Source: an uncultured Collinsella sp.
Lineage (GTDB): Bacteria; Actinomycetota; Coriobacteriia; Coriobacteriales; Coriobacteriaceae
Reading direction: 5' to 3'
NCBI GenBank assembly: GCA_938023705.1
Contig: CALJDJ010000017.1
Location: 1-40,471, forward strand
DNA length: 40,471 nt
Shown: in pieces, positions 21,759-29,719 of the stretch
Layout: each line of letters opens with the position of its first letter
Position numbering within the stretch: position 1 is the first letter of the stretch
Program-made: the position numbers and the translations under genes
The notes under the pieces: generated by a model
Seen by the model: the letters and a program-made list of their open reading frames with translations, nothing else
Databases searched by the model: none
Told to the model about the DNA's origin: nothing

Positions 21759-23060
21759 ATGGCCAAGAGCAGGTACGCCGATGCCACCAAGGCCGCTCGC
21801 AGGGCCGCGATGTCTGCCCACAAAGCCACGGCTGCGGCGAATGCTGGCAACGCTGACGCGTCCGCGCAGCCGTCTGCCAGCGCTGTCGCCGAGCCCGCCC
21901 GTGACGCCCGTCGCGACGAGCTGACGCACGTGGACGCCAAGGGCGAGGTACGCATGGTCGACGTGTCCGACAAGGCCGAGACCCATCGCATTGCCATCGC
22001 CGAGGGCACCATCCTCATGCATCCCGAGACGCAAGCCATGGTGCTGCAGGACCGCGCCAAAAAGGGCGACGTGCTTGCCTGCGCGCGCGTGGCGGGCATC
22101 ATGGCCATCAAACGCACGAGCGACATCATCCCCATGTGCCATCCGCTGCTCATTACCAAGAGTAAGTGCGACATTGCGCCCATCGTACCGGCGGGGACGC
22201 CGGCCGAGGACGTGCCCGAGGGCTGGGCGCCGGCGCGCACGGACGGGCAGGTTGGCTTTCACGTACTGGTCACGGCCGGCGTGACGGGCAAGACGGGTAT
22301 TGAGATGGAGGCGTTGACCGGCGCGAGTGCCGCGTGTCTGACCATCTATGACATGTGCAAGGCCGTCGATCGCGGCATGGAGATTGTCGACGTGCGCCTG
22401 TTGCACAAGGAAGGTGGCCGCTCGGGCGTGTGGGATCGTTCAGAGCGTCAGGCCGCTGCTGTTGAGGCCGTGGCCGCTGACGGTGCCGCACTCGCGAGCA
22501 CACCCGTCGCCGTCGCGCCCGCGGCTCCGACACCGGCCGTCCCCGCGATCGCGTTTATCGGCTACCAAAACTCGGGCAAGACCACGCTCGTCGAGAAGGT
22601 CATTGCCGAGCTCACCCGCCGCGGCCTGCGCGTGGGTTCGCTCAAGCATCATGGGCATCACGGCTTTGATATCGATGTGCCCGCTAAGGACACCTGGCGC
22701 CATCACCAGGCCGGATCCAAGCACGTGGGCCTCATCTGCGCCACGCGCTGGGCGGAGTACGCCGACACGCGCGAGGAGGACGAGATGCCTGCGCGCGAGT
22801 TGCTGTCGCGTTACAACGATGTCGACGTGGTGATCATCGAGGGCTACAAGACCGAGGGCTTCGACAACATCGTCGTCGCTCGTTCCGGTGTCGACCGTCT
22901 GCGCGGCAAGAGCTCGCTCGACCTGGTCGACGGCCGCACGCTGGCCCTTGCCTGCAACGAAGCCCTGGCGCGTCAGGCCTTCGACGCCGGCTTTGCAACC
23001 AGAGCCATCAACATCAACGACGCCCGAGCCATCTGCGATCTTATCCAAGACCACCTTTAA
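21759..23060 (+). CDS. moaC: Fused MoaC-MobB molybdenum cofactor protein
   Basis: The 433-residue protein joins two enzymes. After an Ala-rich N-terminal extension of about 50 residues, residues of about 55-235 form MoaC (cyclic pyranopterin monophosphate synthase), with MCHPL and the MEALTGAS segment. After an Ala/Pro-rich linker, residues from about 263 form MobB, a GTP-binding protein with the P-loop GYQNSGKTT. MoaC makes cPMP from the MoaA product; MobB assists in attaching a nucleotide to molybdopterin. The ATG at 21759 follows CGGAGG. It is co-transcribed with moaA. Fusions of moaC to other pathway genes are known, but this pairing is less usual and joins an early and a late step. Confidence 0.93.
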   Translation: MAKSRYADATKAARRAAMSAHKATAAANAGNADASAQPSASAVAEPARDARRDELTHVDAKGEVRMVDVSDKAETHRIAIAEGTILMHPETQAMVLQDRAKKGDVLACARVAGIMAIKRTSDIIPMCHPLLITKSKCDIAPIVPAGTPAEDVPEGWAPARTDGQVGFHVLVTAGVTGKTGIEMEALTGASAACLTIYDMCKAVDRGMEIVDVRLLHKEGGRSGVWDRSERQAAAVEAVAADGAALASTPVAVAPAAPTPAVPAIAFIGYQNSGKTTLVEKVIAELTRRGLRVGSLKHHGHHGFDIDVPAKDTWRHHQAGSKHVGLICATRWAEYADTREEDEMPARELLSRYNDVDVVIIEGYKTEGFDNIVVARSGVDRLRGKSSLDLVDGRTLALACNEALARQAFDAGFATRAININDARAICDLIQDHL

Positions 23061-23074
23061 GGCTTGACGCTGCG

Positions 23075-23221
23075 CCGGCCCCAAGCACTCCATCTCGCCC
23101 CTCAAGCCGTCGCTCGCGTACCAAAGTACGCGTCGCTCCTCTTTCGGGGCGACCTGGGGCACTTGGAACCGGCTCGCTGCGCTGCCATAACATGCCAAAA
23201 AGGGACAGGTTTATTTTGGCA
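23075..23221. repeat. Structured spacer with nested inverted repeats
   Basis: Past the moaC-mobB stop, outer arms near GCCGGCCCCAAG and CTTGGAACCGGC (about 23076-23175) enclose CGCCCC/GGGGCG and a perfect hairpin CGCGTAC-CAAA-GTACGCG at 23115-23132. A small hairpin TGCCAAAA/TTTTGGCA (23193-23221) with GGGACAGGT in the middle follows; it resembles a diverged R2 element. No gene is visible, and the structure may also end transcription. Confidence 0.5.
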
Positions 23222-23232
23222 GGTTTTATCTG

Positions 23233-23290
23233 GGCAAACGTCATTTCCACCACAAAGGGGCCAGGCACCTTTGTGGTGGTTTTTGCTTTG
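23233..23290. repeat. Palindromic repeat R2, copy a
   Basis: Arms CCACCACAAAGG (23247-23258) and CCTTTGTGGTGG (23268-23279) surround GGCCAGGCA. About 58 bases, including the flanks CAAACGTCATTT and TTTTGCTTTG, are almost identical to copy b at 24803-24860. Confidence 0.85.
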
Positions 23291-23453
23291 GTAGATGTAT
23301 GGGACATGCCTTACAATCTACCAAGTAGTTCATGACGGGCGAAAAACGGAGAAAAGGGGCTTGATGTGTCCTTAACGTTTCATGCGGATAGATTGATTTG
23401 ACAGACGGTGGCGAATGCCCACCGCCCGTATTCGTATGAAACAAGGAGTCTCC

Positions 23454-24734
23454 ATGCTCGCATCTCTTTTCTCAAAGCCTCAATCGTCGCTGTCCGTGCA
23501 GGCCAAGCGCCTGGTGGCAATGCGCTTCCTCATCTACACCGGTTTTCAGACCAGCTACTTTATCGGCGTCATCGGAACGCTCACCTATGCAGACGATGCC
23601 TCAGTCGTGGCGACATCGCTGGCCGTCCTGTTTATGAATGTATTTGTGATCCTGGGGTCCTTTGCGGGCGGCGCGGCGTTCGACGCCTGGGGTCCGCGCC
23701 GCCATTTCTTGCTGAGCATCATCGGCGCTCTTGCAACTGGCGCGGCAATCATCGCCTTTGGTAGCGCGACCGGCGTCGTCCTGCTCGGCGCGGTGTTTCT
23801 GGGCTTTACGATGGGATTCGCCCAGCCCATCGCCACGTCCTATCCGGCCTACCTCACCGACGATCCTGTCGAGCTCAAAGACATCAACTCCGCCATCGCC
23901 ATGTTTTCAAACGTGAGTATCATCGTTGGCCCCACGCTGGGCGGCTTTGTCGCGGCGGCTGCGTCGTCGCGCGCGGTGTTCGTGCTTATGATGCTCTTTA
24001 CCGTGCTGGCGTTCGTCGTCGGTTGGGGCTTTAGGCCGCAGACCAGCCATATCGTCGGGCATGCGGATACCGATTCGACAGAGGAAGGGGAGCGTGCGGG
24101 ACGAAGCTCCAACCCTAGCACGCCCGCCCGCGCCACCTTCGCAGCCAGCATCAAGACGGTCTTCACCAACAGCGTCCTCGCGCTACTTTTCTGCATCATT
24201 TTTCTTTCGAACTTTGGCTACGGTGCCTTCGATCCGCTCGAGTCGTTTTTCTATCGCGATGTTCTGCACGTTGGCGTTGAGTGGATGGGCTGGCTCTCGT
24301 CTGCCTGCGGTGTCGGCGCGGTGCTGGGTGCCGTGCTCGCGCTCCGCTTGCCGCCGCACCTGGTCAACCTTAAAACGCTGCTCGTGGCGCTTATGTCCGT
24401 GGGCCTGGGAAGTCTGCTCTATGTGGGGACACCGTACGTGGGCGTGGCCCTTGTCGGCCAGATCGCCCTGGGTATAGCTTGGGGTGTCGTCAACCCGCTC
24501 CACAACACCATTGTGCAGACGACGGCTCCGCTCGAGCAGCTTGGTCGCGTCAATTCGGTCATGGGCTTTGGCAATATGTTCGCTGGTGTGGCCCCTCTGG
24601 CGATTGCCCCGTGGCTGGCGGCAACATTTGGCGTACAACGGACACTCGTGGGGGCAGGCATGGTCGTGACGGCGGTTCCCGCGGCACTGCTGCTGTTTGG
24701 ACGCCGGCATTTTAATCGTGCCGCAAGGCAGTAA
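23454..24734 (+). CDS. MFS transporter
   Basis: This 426-residue membrane protein has about twelve hydrophobic segments split by a charged central loop (about 205-235), the usual layout of major facilitator transporters. The segment FDAWGPRRHFL after the second helix resembles the family's conserved loop between helices 2 and 3. The ATG at 23454 follows AAGGAG. It has no clear operon partner; the next gene on the strand is over 200 bases away, behind two repeats. It might export drugs or small metabolites, but the substrate cannot be predicted. Confidence 0.85.
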   Translation: MLASLFSKPQSSLSVQAKRLVAMRFLIYTGFQTSYFIGVIGTLTYADDASVVATSLAVLFMNVFVILGSFAGGAAFDAWGPRRHFLLSIIGALATGAAIIAFGSATGVVLLGAVFLGFTMGFAQPIATSYPAYLTDDPVELKDINSAIAMFSNVSIIVGPTLGGFVAAAASSRAVFVLMMLFTVLAFVVGWGFRPQTSHIVGHADTDSTEEGERAGRSSNPSTPARATFAASIKTVFTNSVLALLFCIIFLSNFGYGAFDPLESFFYRDVLHVGVEWMGWLSSACGVGAVLGAVLALRLPPHLVNLKTLLVALMSVGLGSLLYVGTPYVGVALVGQIALGIAWGVVNPLHNTIVQTTAPLEQLGRVNSVMGFGNMFAGVAPLAIAPWLAATFGVQRTLVGAGMVVTAVPAALLLFGRRHFNRAARQ

Positions 24735-24737
24735 AAC

Positions 24738-24796
24738 CCATCACAACATTCGATGAAAATCGCGATTTTGCCAAAAAACATCGAATGTTGTGATGG
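24738..24796. repeat. Palindromic repeat R1, copy c
   Basis: Arms CCATCACAACATTCGATG (24738-24755) and CATCGAATGTTGTGATGG (24779-24796) enclose an AAAATCGCGATTTT centre, which differs from copies a and b but matches copy d. It lies three bases past the MFS stop codon and seven bases before an R2 repeat. Confidence 0.85.
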
Positions 24797-24802
24797 TTTG
24801 GC

Positions 24803-24860
24803 CCGCAAACGTCATTTCCACCACAAAGGGGCCAGGCACCTTTGTGGTGGTTTTGCTTTG
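24803..24860. repeat. Palindromic repeat R2, copy b
   Basis: Arms CCACCACAAAGG (24818-24829) and CCTTTGTGGTGG (24839-24850) surround GGCCAGGCA. It directly follows R1 copy c, so the two families form a composite here. Confidence 0.85.
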
Positions 24861-24943
24861 AGGGGCCGCGCCCGCGCCTTGGTATACCATGCACGCCGTT
24901 CACGAATACGCCCCACACCGCCGCGCAACCCAGAAAGGCCCCC

Positions 24944-25765
24944 ATGGACACCACCTTCAGCCACATCAAAGCCGTGTTCTGCGATATCGACGGTACGCTG
25001 CTCACGAGCCAGCATACGGTGTCCCCGCGCACCGTGGCGGCGATCCGCGCCCTGCGCGACCGCGGCGTGCTTTTTGGCCTGTGCACCGGGCGCGACGCCC
25101 ACGCGACCGAGGCCATGTACGAGTTCTGGGGCATCGAAGGCCTGGTGGACGTGCTCGTGGGCTGCGGTGGCGCCGAGGTCATCGATCGCGCGCACGCCAT
25201 CAACGAGCTGAGCTTTCCGCTGTCGGGCGAGACCATCGCGCGCATCTGCAAGCACATGGCGGACCTTCCGGCAACACCCGTCTGCCCCCGAGACGGCGTG
25301 TTCTACGTGCCCGAGAGCAACGCGTGCGTCGAGCACCTGTCGCGCGTCGACGGCGTGCCCTACCAGGTGGTCGATTTTGCCGAGTTCTTGCGCGAGCCGC
25401 AGCCCAAGGTGATGTTTACCATGGCGCCCGAGGTGATGCCGCGGGTGATTGAGCGGGCGTCGACGTTTGCAGATAACACTGTTAAGGCGGCGGCCCTGCA
25501 GACCACGCAGCGGCTCTACGAGTTCATGGATCCGCGCGTGTCCAAGACGCGCGGCCTTGGGCGCGTGACGGAGCTCAACGACATGGAGCTCCAGAACATC
25601 TGCGTGTTTGGCGATGCGGACAACGACACCTGCATGGTGGCCGACGCCGGCGTGGGCGTGGCCATGGCAAATGGCAGCGATGCCACCCGTGCCGCCGCCG
25701 ACTATGTAACCGCCAGCAACGACGAAGACGGCATCGCGATCTTTATCGAGGAACATCTGCTGTAG
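24944..25765 (+). CDS. Cof-type HAD hydrolase (sugar phosphatase)
   Basis: The 273-residue protein has the HAD nucleophile motif DIDGT near the N-terminus, a Thr in LCTGRD, and the C-terminal acidic motif FGDADND, with a type IIB cap between them. Such Cof-like proteins remove phosphate from small sugar phosphates or cofactors such as FMN or pyridoxal phosphate. The ATG at 24944 follows AGAAAGG. It is a single gene between repeat elements, and no operon partner points to its substrate. Confidence 0.88.
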   Translation: MDTTFSHIKAVFCDIDGTLLTSQHTVSPRTVAAIRALRDRGVLFGLCTGRDAHATEAMYEFWGIEGLVDVLVGCGGAEVIDRAHAINELSFPLSGETIARICKHMADLPATPVCPRDGVFYVPESNACVEHLSRVDGVPYQVVDFAEFLREPQPKVMFTMAPEVMPRVIERASTFADNTVKAAALQTTQRLYEFMDPRVSKTRGLGRVTELNDMELQNICVFGDADNDTCMVADAGVGVAMANGSDATRAAADYVTASNDEDGIAIFIEEHLL

Positions 25766-25777
25766 CGCCGGGGGAGA

Positions 25778-25812
25778 GCCACCGCAAAGGGGACAGGTGC
25801 CTTTGCGGTGGC
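25778..25812. repeat. Palindromic repeat R2, copy c
   Basis: Arms GCCACCGCAAAGG (25778-25790) and CCTTTGCGGTGGC (25800-25812) surround GGACAGGTG. Both arms carry a G-C change relative to copies a and b, so pairing is kept. Confidence 0.8.
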
Positions 25813-26269
25813 CTCAGGCGATTTGGGCGAATTGATGCCTAAAATCTGCGCGAAAATTCAAATTTAGTTGTCTGAACATTACGCTTCTAACCACCGATGG
25901 GTTAAAGATATTCTCATCAGTTTGGTAGGGTATTCCTCCCGGTTGATGACCTACCGCTCACTGTCGTTATTCGACCGTTCACAGGATGTTTGCTCTTGAG
26001 CAAAAGGTTGTGCAAATAAATAAAATGCTATTAAAAAACTGATAACTAACTTAATTACCAGTAGAAACAGATGTTTTATAGCGAATAAACGAAGGCAAAT
26101 CTAAACAATTGTCAAGAGAATTAAGAACTTGCACAAAAATGTCGGTTTTGCTGCTCAGATGTTTAAACAATCGTTATAATTGCATCACTTAGCGAGCGCA
26201 ATTACAGATTGCGCAGATACGTTTGATAGGGAAAGAGCAAGATCGCGGTCTCTTGGGGAGGAGACATCG
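25813..26269 (+). promoter_or_regulatory. AT-rich promoter region of the pilus locus
   Basis: This 457-base stretch has no gene and is much richer in A and T than its surroundings. A TATAAT box lies at 26175-26180, 90 bases before the adhesin start; its -35 box is weak. A 16-base palindrome TTTGCTCTTGAGCAAA (25989-26004) could be a regulator site. GGTAGG and CCTACC near 25924 and 25950 can pair. Confidence 0.5.
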
Positions 26270-29200
26270 ATGAAAGCGAATTCGGACAAATCTAAGCAGA
26301 GTAATAAAGCGACGCGCCGTGTACTGGCAGGCGTTTTGTGTGGAGCCTCCGTGTTGAGCCTGGTACTGTCGCTCGTCATGCCTCCGATCTCGCAGGCCAT
26401 CGCCAACGATGCCGAGGCGGTTTCTACCGAGGAAACTGTGATGGGGGGGGGTTCCTCAAGTGAGTCTACTGGTATAGACAACAGTACTAACGGGGATGCC
26501 GGCACAGACGCCGGTAACCAGAACAGCGACGATGCTGCGAGCGACGACGATGCTCGGCCGGAGGAGCAGTCCAAGTACGAGTCGCAGGCGGAAGATAATG
26601 ATGCGATGGATGTTAACGCTGTCGCGTCAGCCGAGGAGGCTGCAGAGAGCGAAGAGACAACCACAGCTATTACTAACATTACTAACGCCGATGATTTGTC
26701 AGCTAAGCTTCAAGGCGTTGGGGAAAACCAAACTGCCTGCTTCGAGCTTACAGCTGATATTGACTATGCTGGTGAAATCAAACTTGAGAAGAGCGGCAGC
26801 AATATAACGCTGAACTTAAACGGGCATAAGATCAAGTGCTTGAACACCGACAAGCCGTTATTTGATGTTGCTAACGGCGCAACACTTACAATTAAGGACG
26901 AAATTAAGGACTCCGCGCCGGTGACTGAGACGGTCAACGATGTCCAACAGCTGACTGATCAGGGGCAGAAGCTGGATCCCAATAATTATGGCAAGAAAGT
27001 CGAGCTAAATTACGTTGGTGGCATTCCGTCTAATCTTACCTACTACGTGACCCAATCGACTCCGAGTGGTACAGGGACAATCGAGACGCTTGTCAGACAT
27101 AACGTCGATATTAAGGGCGCCATCGTGGCGTGCGACGGCAACGCAAATCTAAAGCTCATCAATCTGTATAACAACAACGGCAAGGGTGGCACGTTTAACC
27201 TTGTGAGCGGCGTGATCACGCAAAAACAAGGCAGCAGCGTTAGCAGCTTGGTCTATGCCGAGAACGGCTCTACCGTCAACATGCGCGGCGGCTATGTGTG
27301 TGGAGCTTCTGGCTCGGGTGCGGGCGGCGGAATTGAAATACACGGTAATTCGACCCTCGAGGTTTCCGGTGGCGTAATTGCCGGCAACAGTGCTCCTAGT
27401 GGCGGTGGTGTGTATGCTAAAGACTCCACGGTCAACATAACTAATGGCGTAATCTCCGGCAACAGCACGCTTGCTACTGGTGTTGGTTTCGGCGGCGGCA
27501 TCATGGCCGAAGGCGGCAGCGTTACTGTTTCTGGTGGCTACATTACTAACAATAAATATGCCAATTACTGTGGTAACGATGGTAATGGCGATCATGGCGG
27601 TGCTGGACTTGCCGCTAAAAACGGTACTCATGTCACCATTTCGGGCGGCCAGATCACGGGCAACTATTCTGAGGAAGCCGGCGGCGGCGTCTATGTGACC
27701 GACATCGAACACCAAGGGGCGAGCTCGCGCAAGACAATGGCATGGCTCAACATTACGGGGGGAACTATTGCCTCTAACGTGAGTTTTCGCTCTGAGGGTG
27801 CCGGCATTCGCGTGGGCCAGATGGTTGACGCGATGATAAAAGGAGCGTCAAATTCAAATCCAGTCTATATCACTAATAACCACTGCATGTCTCGCTTTGA
27901 CTGGGGTGGAGGCGGCATCTTCGTCCAGGGCGATTCTAAGGTCGCGTCTAATGCTGGTAGGCTATTTGTCTATAACTCCTATATAAGCAGCAATGAGGCC
28001 GGTGGCTACGGTGGCGGCGTTGCGGTTTGCCCGACGGGTAAGACTTTGGTGACAGGCACCGACGGCACGGCGATTTTCGGTAATACTTCTGCCGGAAATG
28101 AGCAAAACGCGAACGATTACGAATCCGTGAGTAATACAGGCAATAACGGCACCCCCCATCTTTCCGGCGGTGGTCACGGTAAGGACCAGGACTCCGACGC
28201 CTACAATGCCGAAGTGTTTCGCAAAAACGGCCACGCGGACTTCTTCCTTGCGGCGGAGGGTCATACGACTCCGATCGCGGCGGTGATTGGCAAAATGCTT
28301 GGCGGCGGCGATGCTAAGTATCGGGGAAGCTTAGAGCTTCAGAAAGCCATTACTATCCCCGCTAACGGTGGCGTGCAGGTATATAACAGCATCGGCCTGA
28401 GTTCGGATGTTAAGGCTCAAGACCCCGAGGCGATCAATGCGCGAAAGGCTGCGCTAGAGGCGGGCGCGACGTTTATCACGGGCAATTATTCCTGGAACCA
28501 TGGCGGCGGCATCATGTCGAACGGCGACCTGTACATGGGCGCGCCTGAGGACACGTATGTCTATCCGAGCCTCAAGCTCAAGGCGACCAAGAAGCTGGAA
28601 GGCCGCAAGCTCAATGATGGGGAGTTCTCCTTTACGGTGTATCGCAAGGATTCAGACGACCCTTTGGCTGGCACGACAGCTGGCACGACATTCAATCGCG
28701 ACGTTTGCACCGAGGTTGGAACAGCAGCAAATGATGCAGAAGGCAGCATTACGTTTGACCTTGGTGAACAATTCGCATCGAGTGGCGCGGGTAACGAAAT
28801 CACATACTACTTGGTCGAAGATCCCGGTGGTGATTCTGGCATCACGTACGACTCCAGCGTGTATAAGATTGTGGTGACGGCCGAAGATACCAAGACCTTG
28901 CTCATGTCTGTTCCGAGTAAAGAAAACTCAAGCCAACTGAAGGATCTTTACATCCATAACTACACGATTAAAAACGTCGGTGTAACCAAGTACGAATTCC
29001 GCGAGTCGTCTGGGAAGTGGGAGAACGTAAAAGCGAGGAGCAAGGTGCAGAAGAGTGGAGACTATTATCCAATTATCTGTGAGGGTGACTCCACGACTTT
29101 CACTAACAAGTTCACTCCGTACGACTCGAAGGGCTCCTGGACGCCTATGGCGACTAAGGTCGTTGAGGGTGGCGAGATGAAGGAGTTCACGCTCCAGCTT

Positions 29201-29719
29201 GCGACCGACACAGATTTTACGGATATCGTTAGCAGCAAGTCCACCACTGCCGACGGCGACAAGTCCCAGACCCTGAGCTTCGACAAGATTGATTACAAAC
29301 TCGATCAACTCGACCAGCTCGCGTCTGGCCCCACTGGCCGTGGTGCTTCCAAGACCTTCACGTACTACGTGCGCGAGAAAGACGACGGTTCGCTGTTCTC
29401 GCACTATACGTACGACAAGTCGGTCTATCAGATTACGGTTAACGCGACTGACGACTCTAACCACCATATCGACGTCACTGCGACCTACAAGCAGATTCAG
29501 GATCGTGATGGCAATGAAGTGACCACTGACACGCCCCACGACCTCACCGGCAAGTCCACTCCCACCTTCATCAACACCTACTCCACCTCTTTGCCCCTTT
29601 CTGGTATGTCGGGCGTCACTCTGACGTACCTTGCCGGCGCGGCGATGCTTTGCGTCGCTGCGGCCTGGATGCACGTTCGTCGCAAGGCGAGCGCGAAGGG
29701 AGGTGAGCGTCGTGAATAA
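26270..29719 (+). CDS. Sortase-anchored adhesin with beta-helix and FctA-like domains
   Basis: This 1149-residue surface protein has a signal peptide (about 1-46) and a low-complexity Ser/Thr/Asp/Glu-rich region (about 50-140). A right-handed beta-helix of several hundred residues follows, with repeated GGGI/GG and ITxN-like turns. Two pilin isopeptide (FctA-like) domains come next, from about 763 (KLKATKKLEGRKL) and 955 (ATKVVEGGEMKEF). The protein ends in the sorting signal LPLSG (1108-1112), a hydrophobic segment and a basic tail. It is the first gene of the pilus locus and is probably a tip or surface adhesin. The ATG at 26270 follows GGGGAGGAG. Nine G in a row (26443-26451) at codons 58-61 would shift the frame if they changed by one. 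The next gene overlaps its end by eight bases. Confidence 0.88.
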   Translation: MKANSDKSKQSNKATRRVLAGVLCGASVLSLVLSLVMPPISQAIANDAEAVSTEETVMGGGSSSESTGIDNSTNGDAGTDAGNQNSDDAASDDDARPEEQSKYESQAEDNDAMDVNAVASAEEAAESEETTTAITNITNADDLSAKLQGVGENQTACFELTADIDYAGEIKLEKSGSNITLNLNGHKIKCLNTDKPLFDVANGATLTIKDEIKDSAPVTETVNDVQQLTDQGQKLDPNNYGKKVELNYVGGIPSNLTYYVTQSTPSGTGTIETLVRHNVDIKGAIVACDGNANLKLINLYNNNGKGGTFNLVSGVITQKQGSSVSSLVYAENGSTVNMRGGYVCGASGSGAGGGIEIHGNSTLEVSGGVIAGNSAPSGGGVYAKDSTVNITNGVISGNSTLATGVGFGGGIMAEGGSVTVSGGYITNNKYANYCGNDGNGDHGGAGLAAKNGTHVTISGGQITGNYSEEAGGGVYVTDIEHQGASSRKTMAWLNITGGTIASNVSFRSEGAGIRVGQMVDAMIKGASNSNPVYITNNHCMSRFDWGGGGIFVQGDSKVASNAGRLFVYNSYISSNEAGGYGGGVAVCPTGKTLVTGTDGTAIFGNTSAGNEQNANDYESVSNTGNNGTPHLSGGGHGKDQDSDAYNAEVFRKNGHADFFLAAEGHTTPIAAVIGKMLGGGDAKYRGSLELQKAITIPANGGVQVYNSIGLSSDVKAQDPEAINARKAALEAGATFITGNYSWNHGGGIMSNGDLYMGAPEDTYVYPSLKLKATKKLEGRKLNDGEFSFTVYRKDSDDPLAGTTAGTTFNRDVCTEVGTAANDAEGSITFDLGEQFASSGAGNEITYYLVEDPGGDSGITYDSSVYKIVVTAEDTKTLLMSVPSKENSSQLKDLYIHNYTIKNVGVTKYEFRESSGKWENVKARSKVQKSGDYYPIICEGDSTTFTNKFTPYDSKGSWTPMATKVVEGGEMKEFTLQLATDTDFTDIVSSKSTTADGDKSQTLSFDKIDYKLDQLDQLASGPTGRGASKTFTYYVREKDDGSLFSHYTYDKSVYQITVNATDDSNHHIDVTATYKQIQDRDGNEVTTDTPHDLTGKSTPTFINTYSTSLPLSGMSGVTLTYLAGAAMLCVAAAWMHVRRKASAKGGERRE
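26443..26451 (+). repeat. G9 homopolymer tract in adhesin coding region
   Basis: Nine G in a row begin at the last base of the Met58 codon of the adhesin gene. Ten G would put TGA four codons past the tract, and eight G would lead to TAG soon after, so slippage would switch the protein off. Confidence 0.8.

Noticed and set aside
25924..25931. GGTAGGGT matching the loop of element alpha, upstream of the pilus locus
   Set aside because: Only eight bases match, without the flanking AAGA/TCTT or long perfect arms, so chance is likely.
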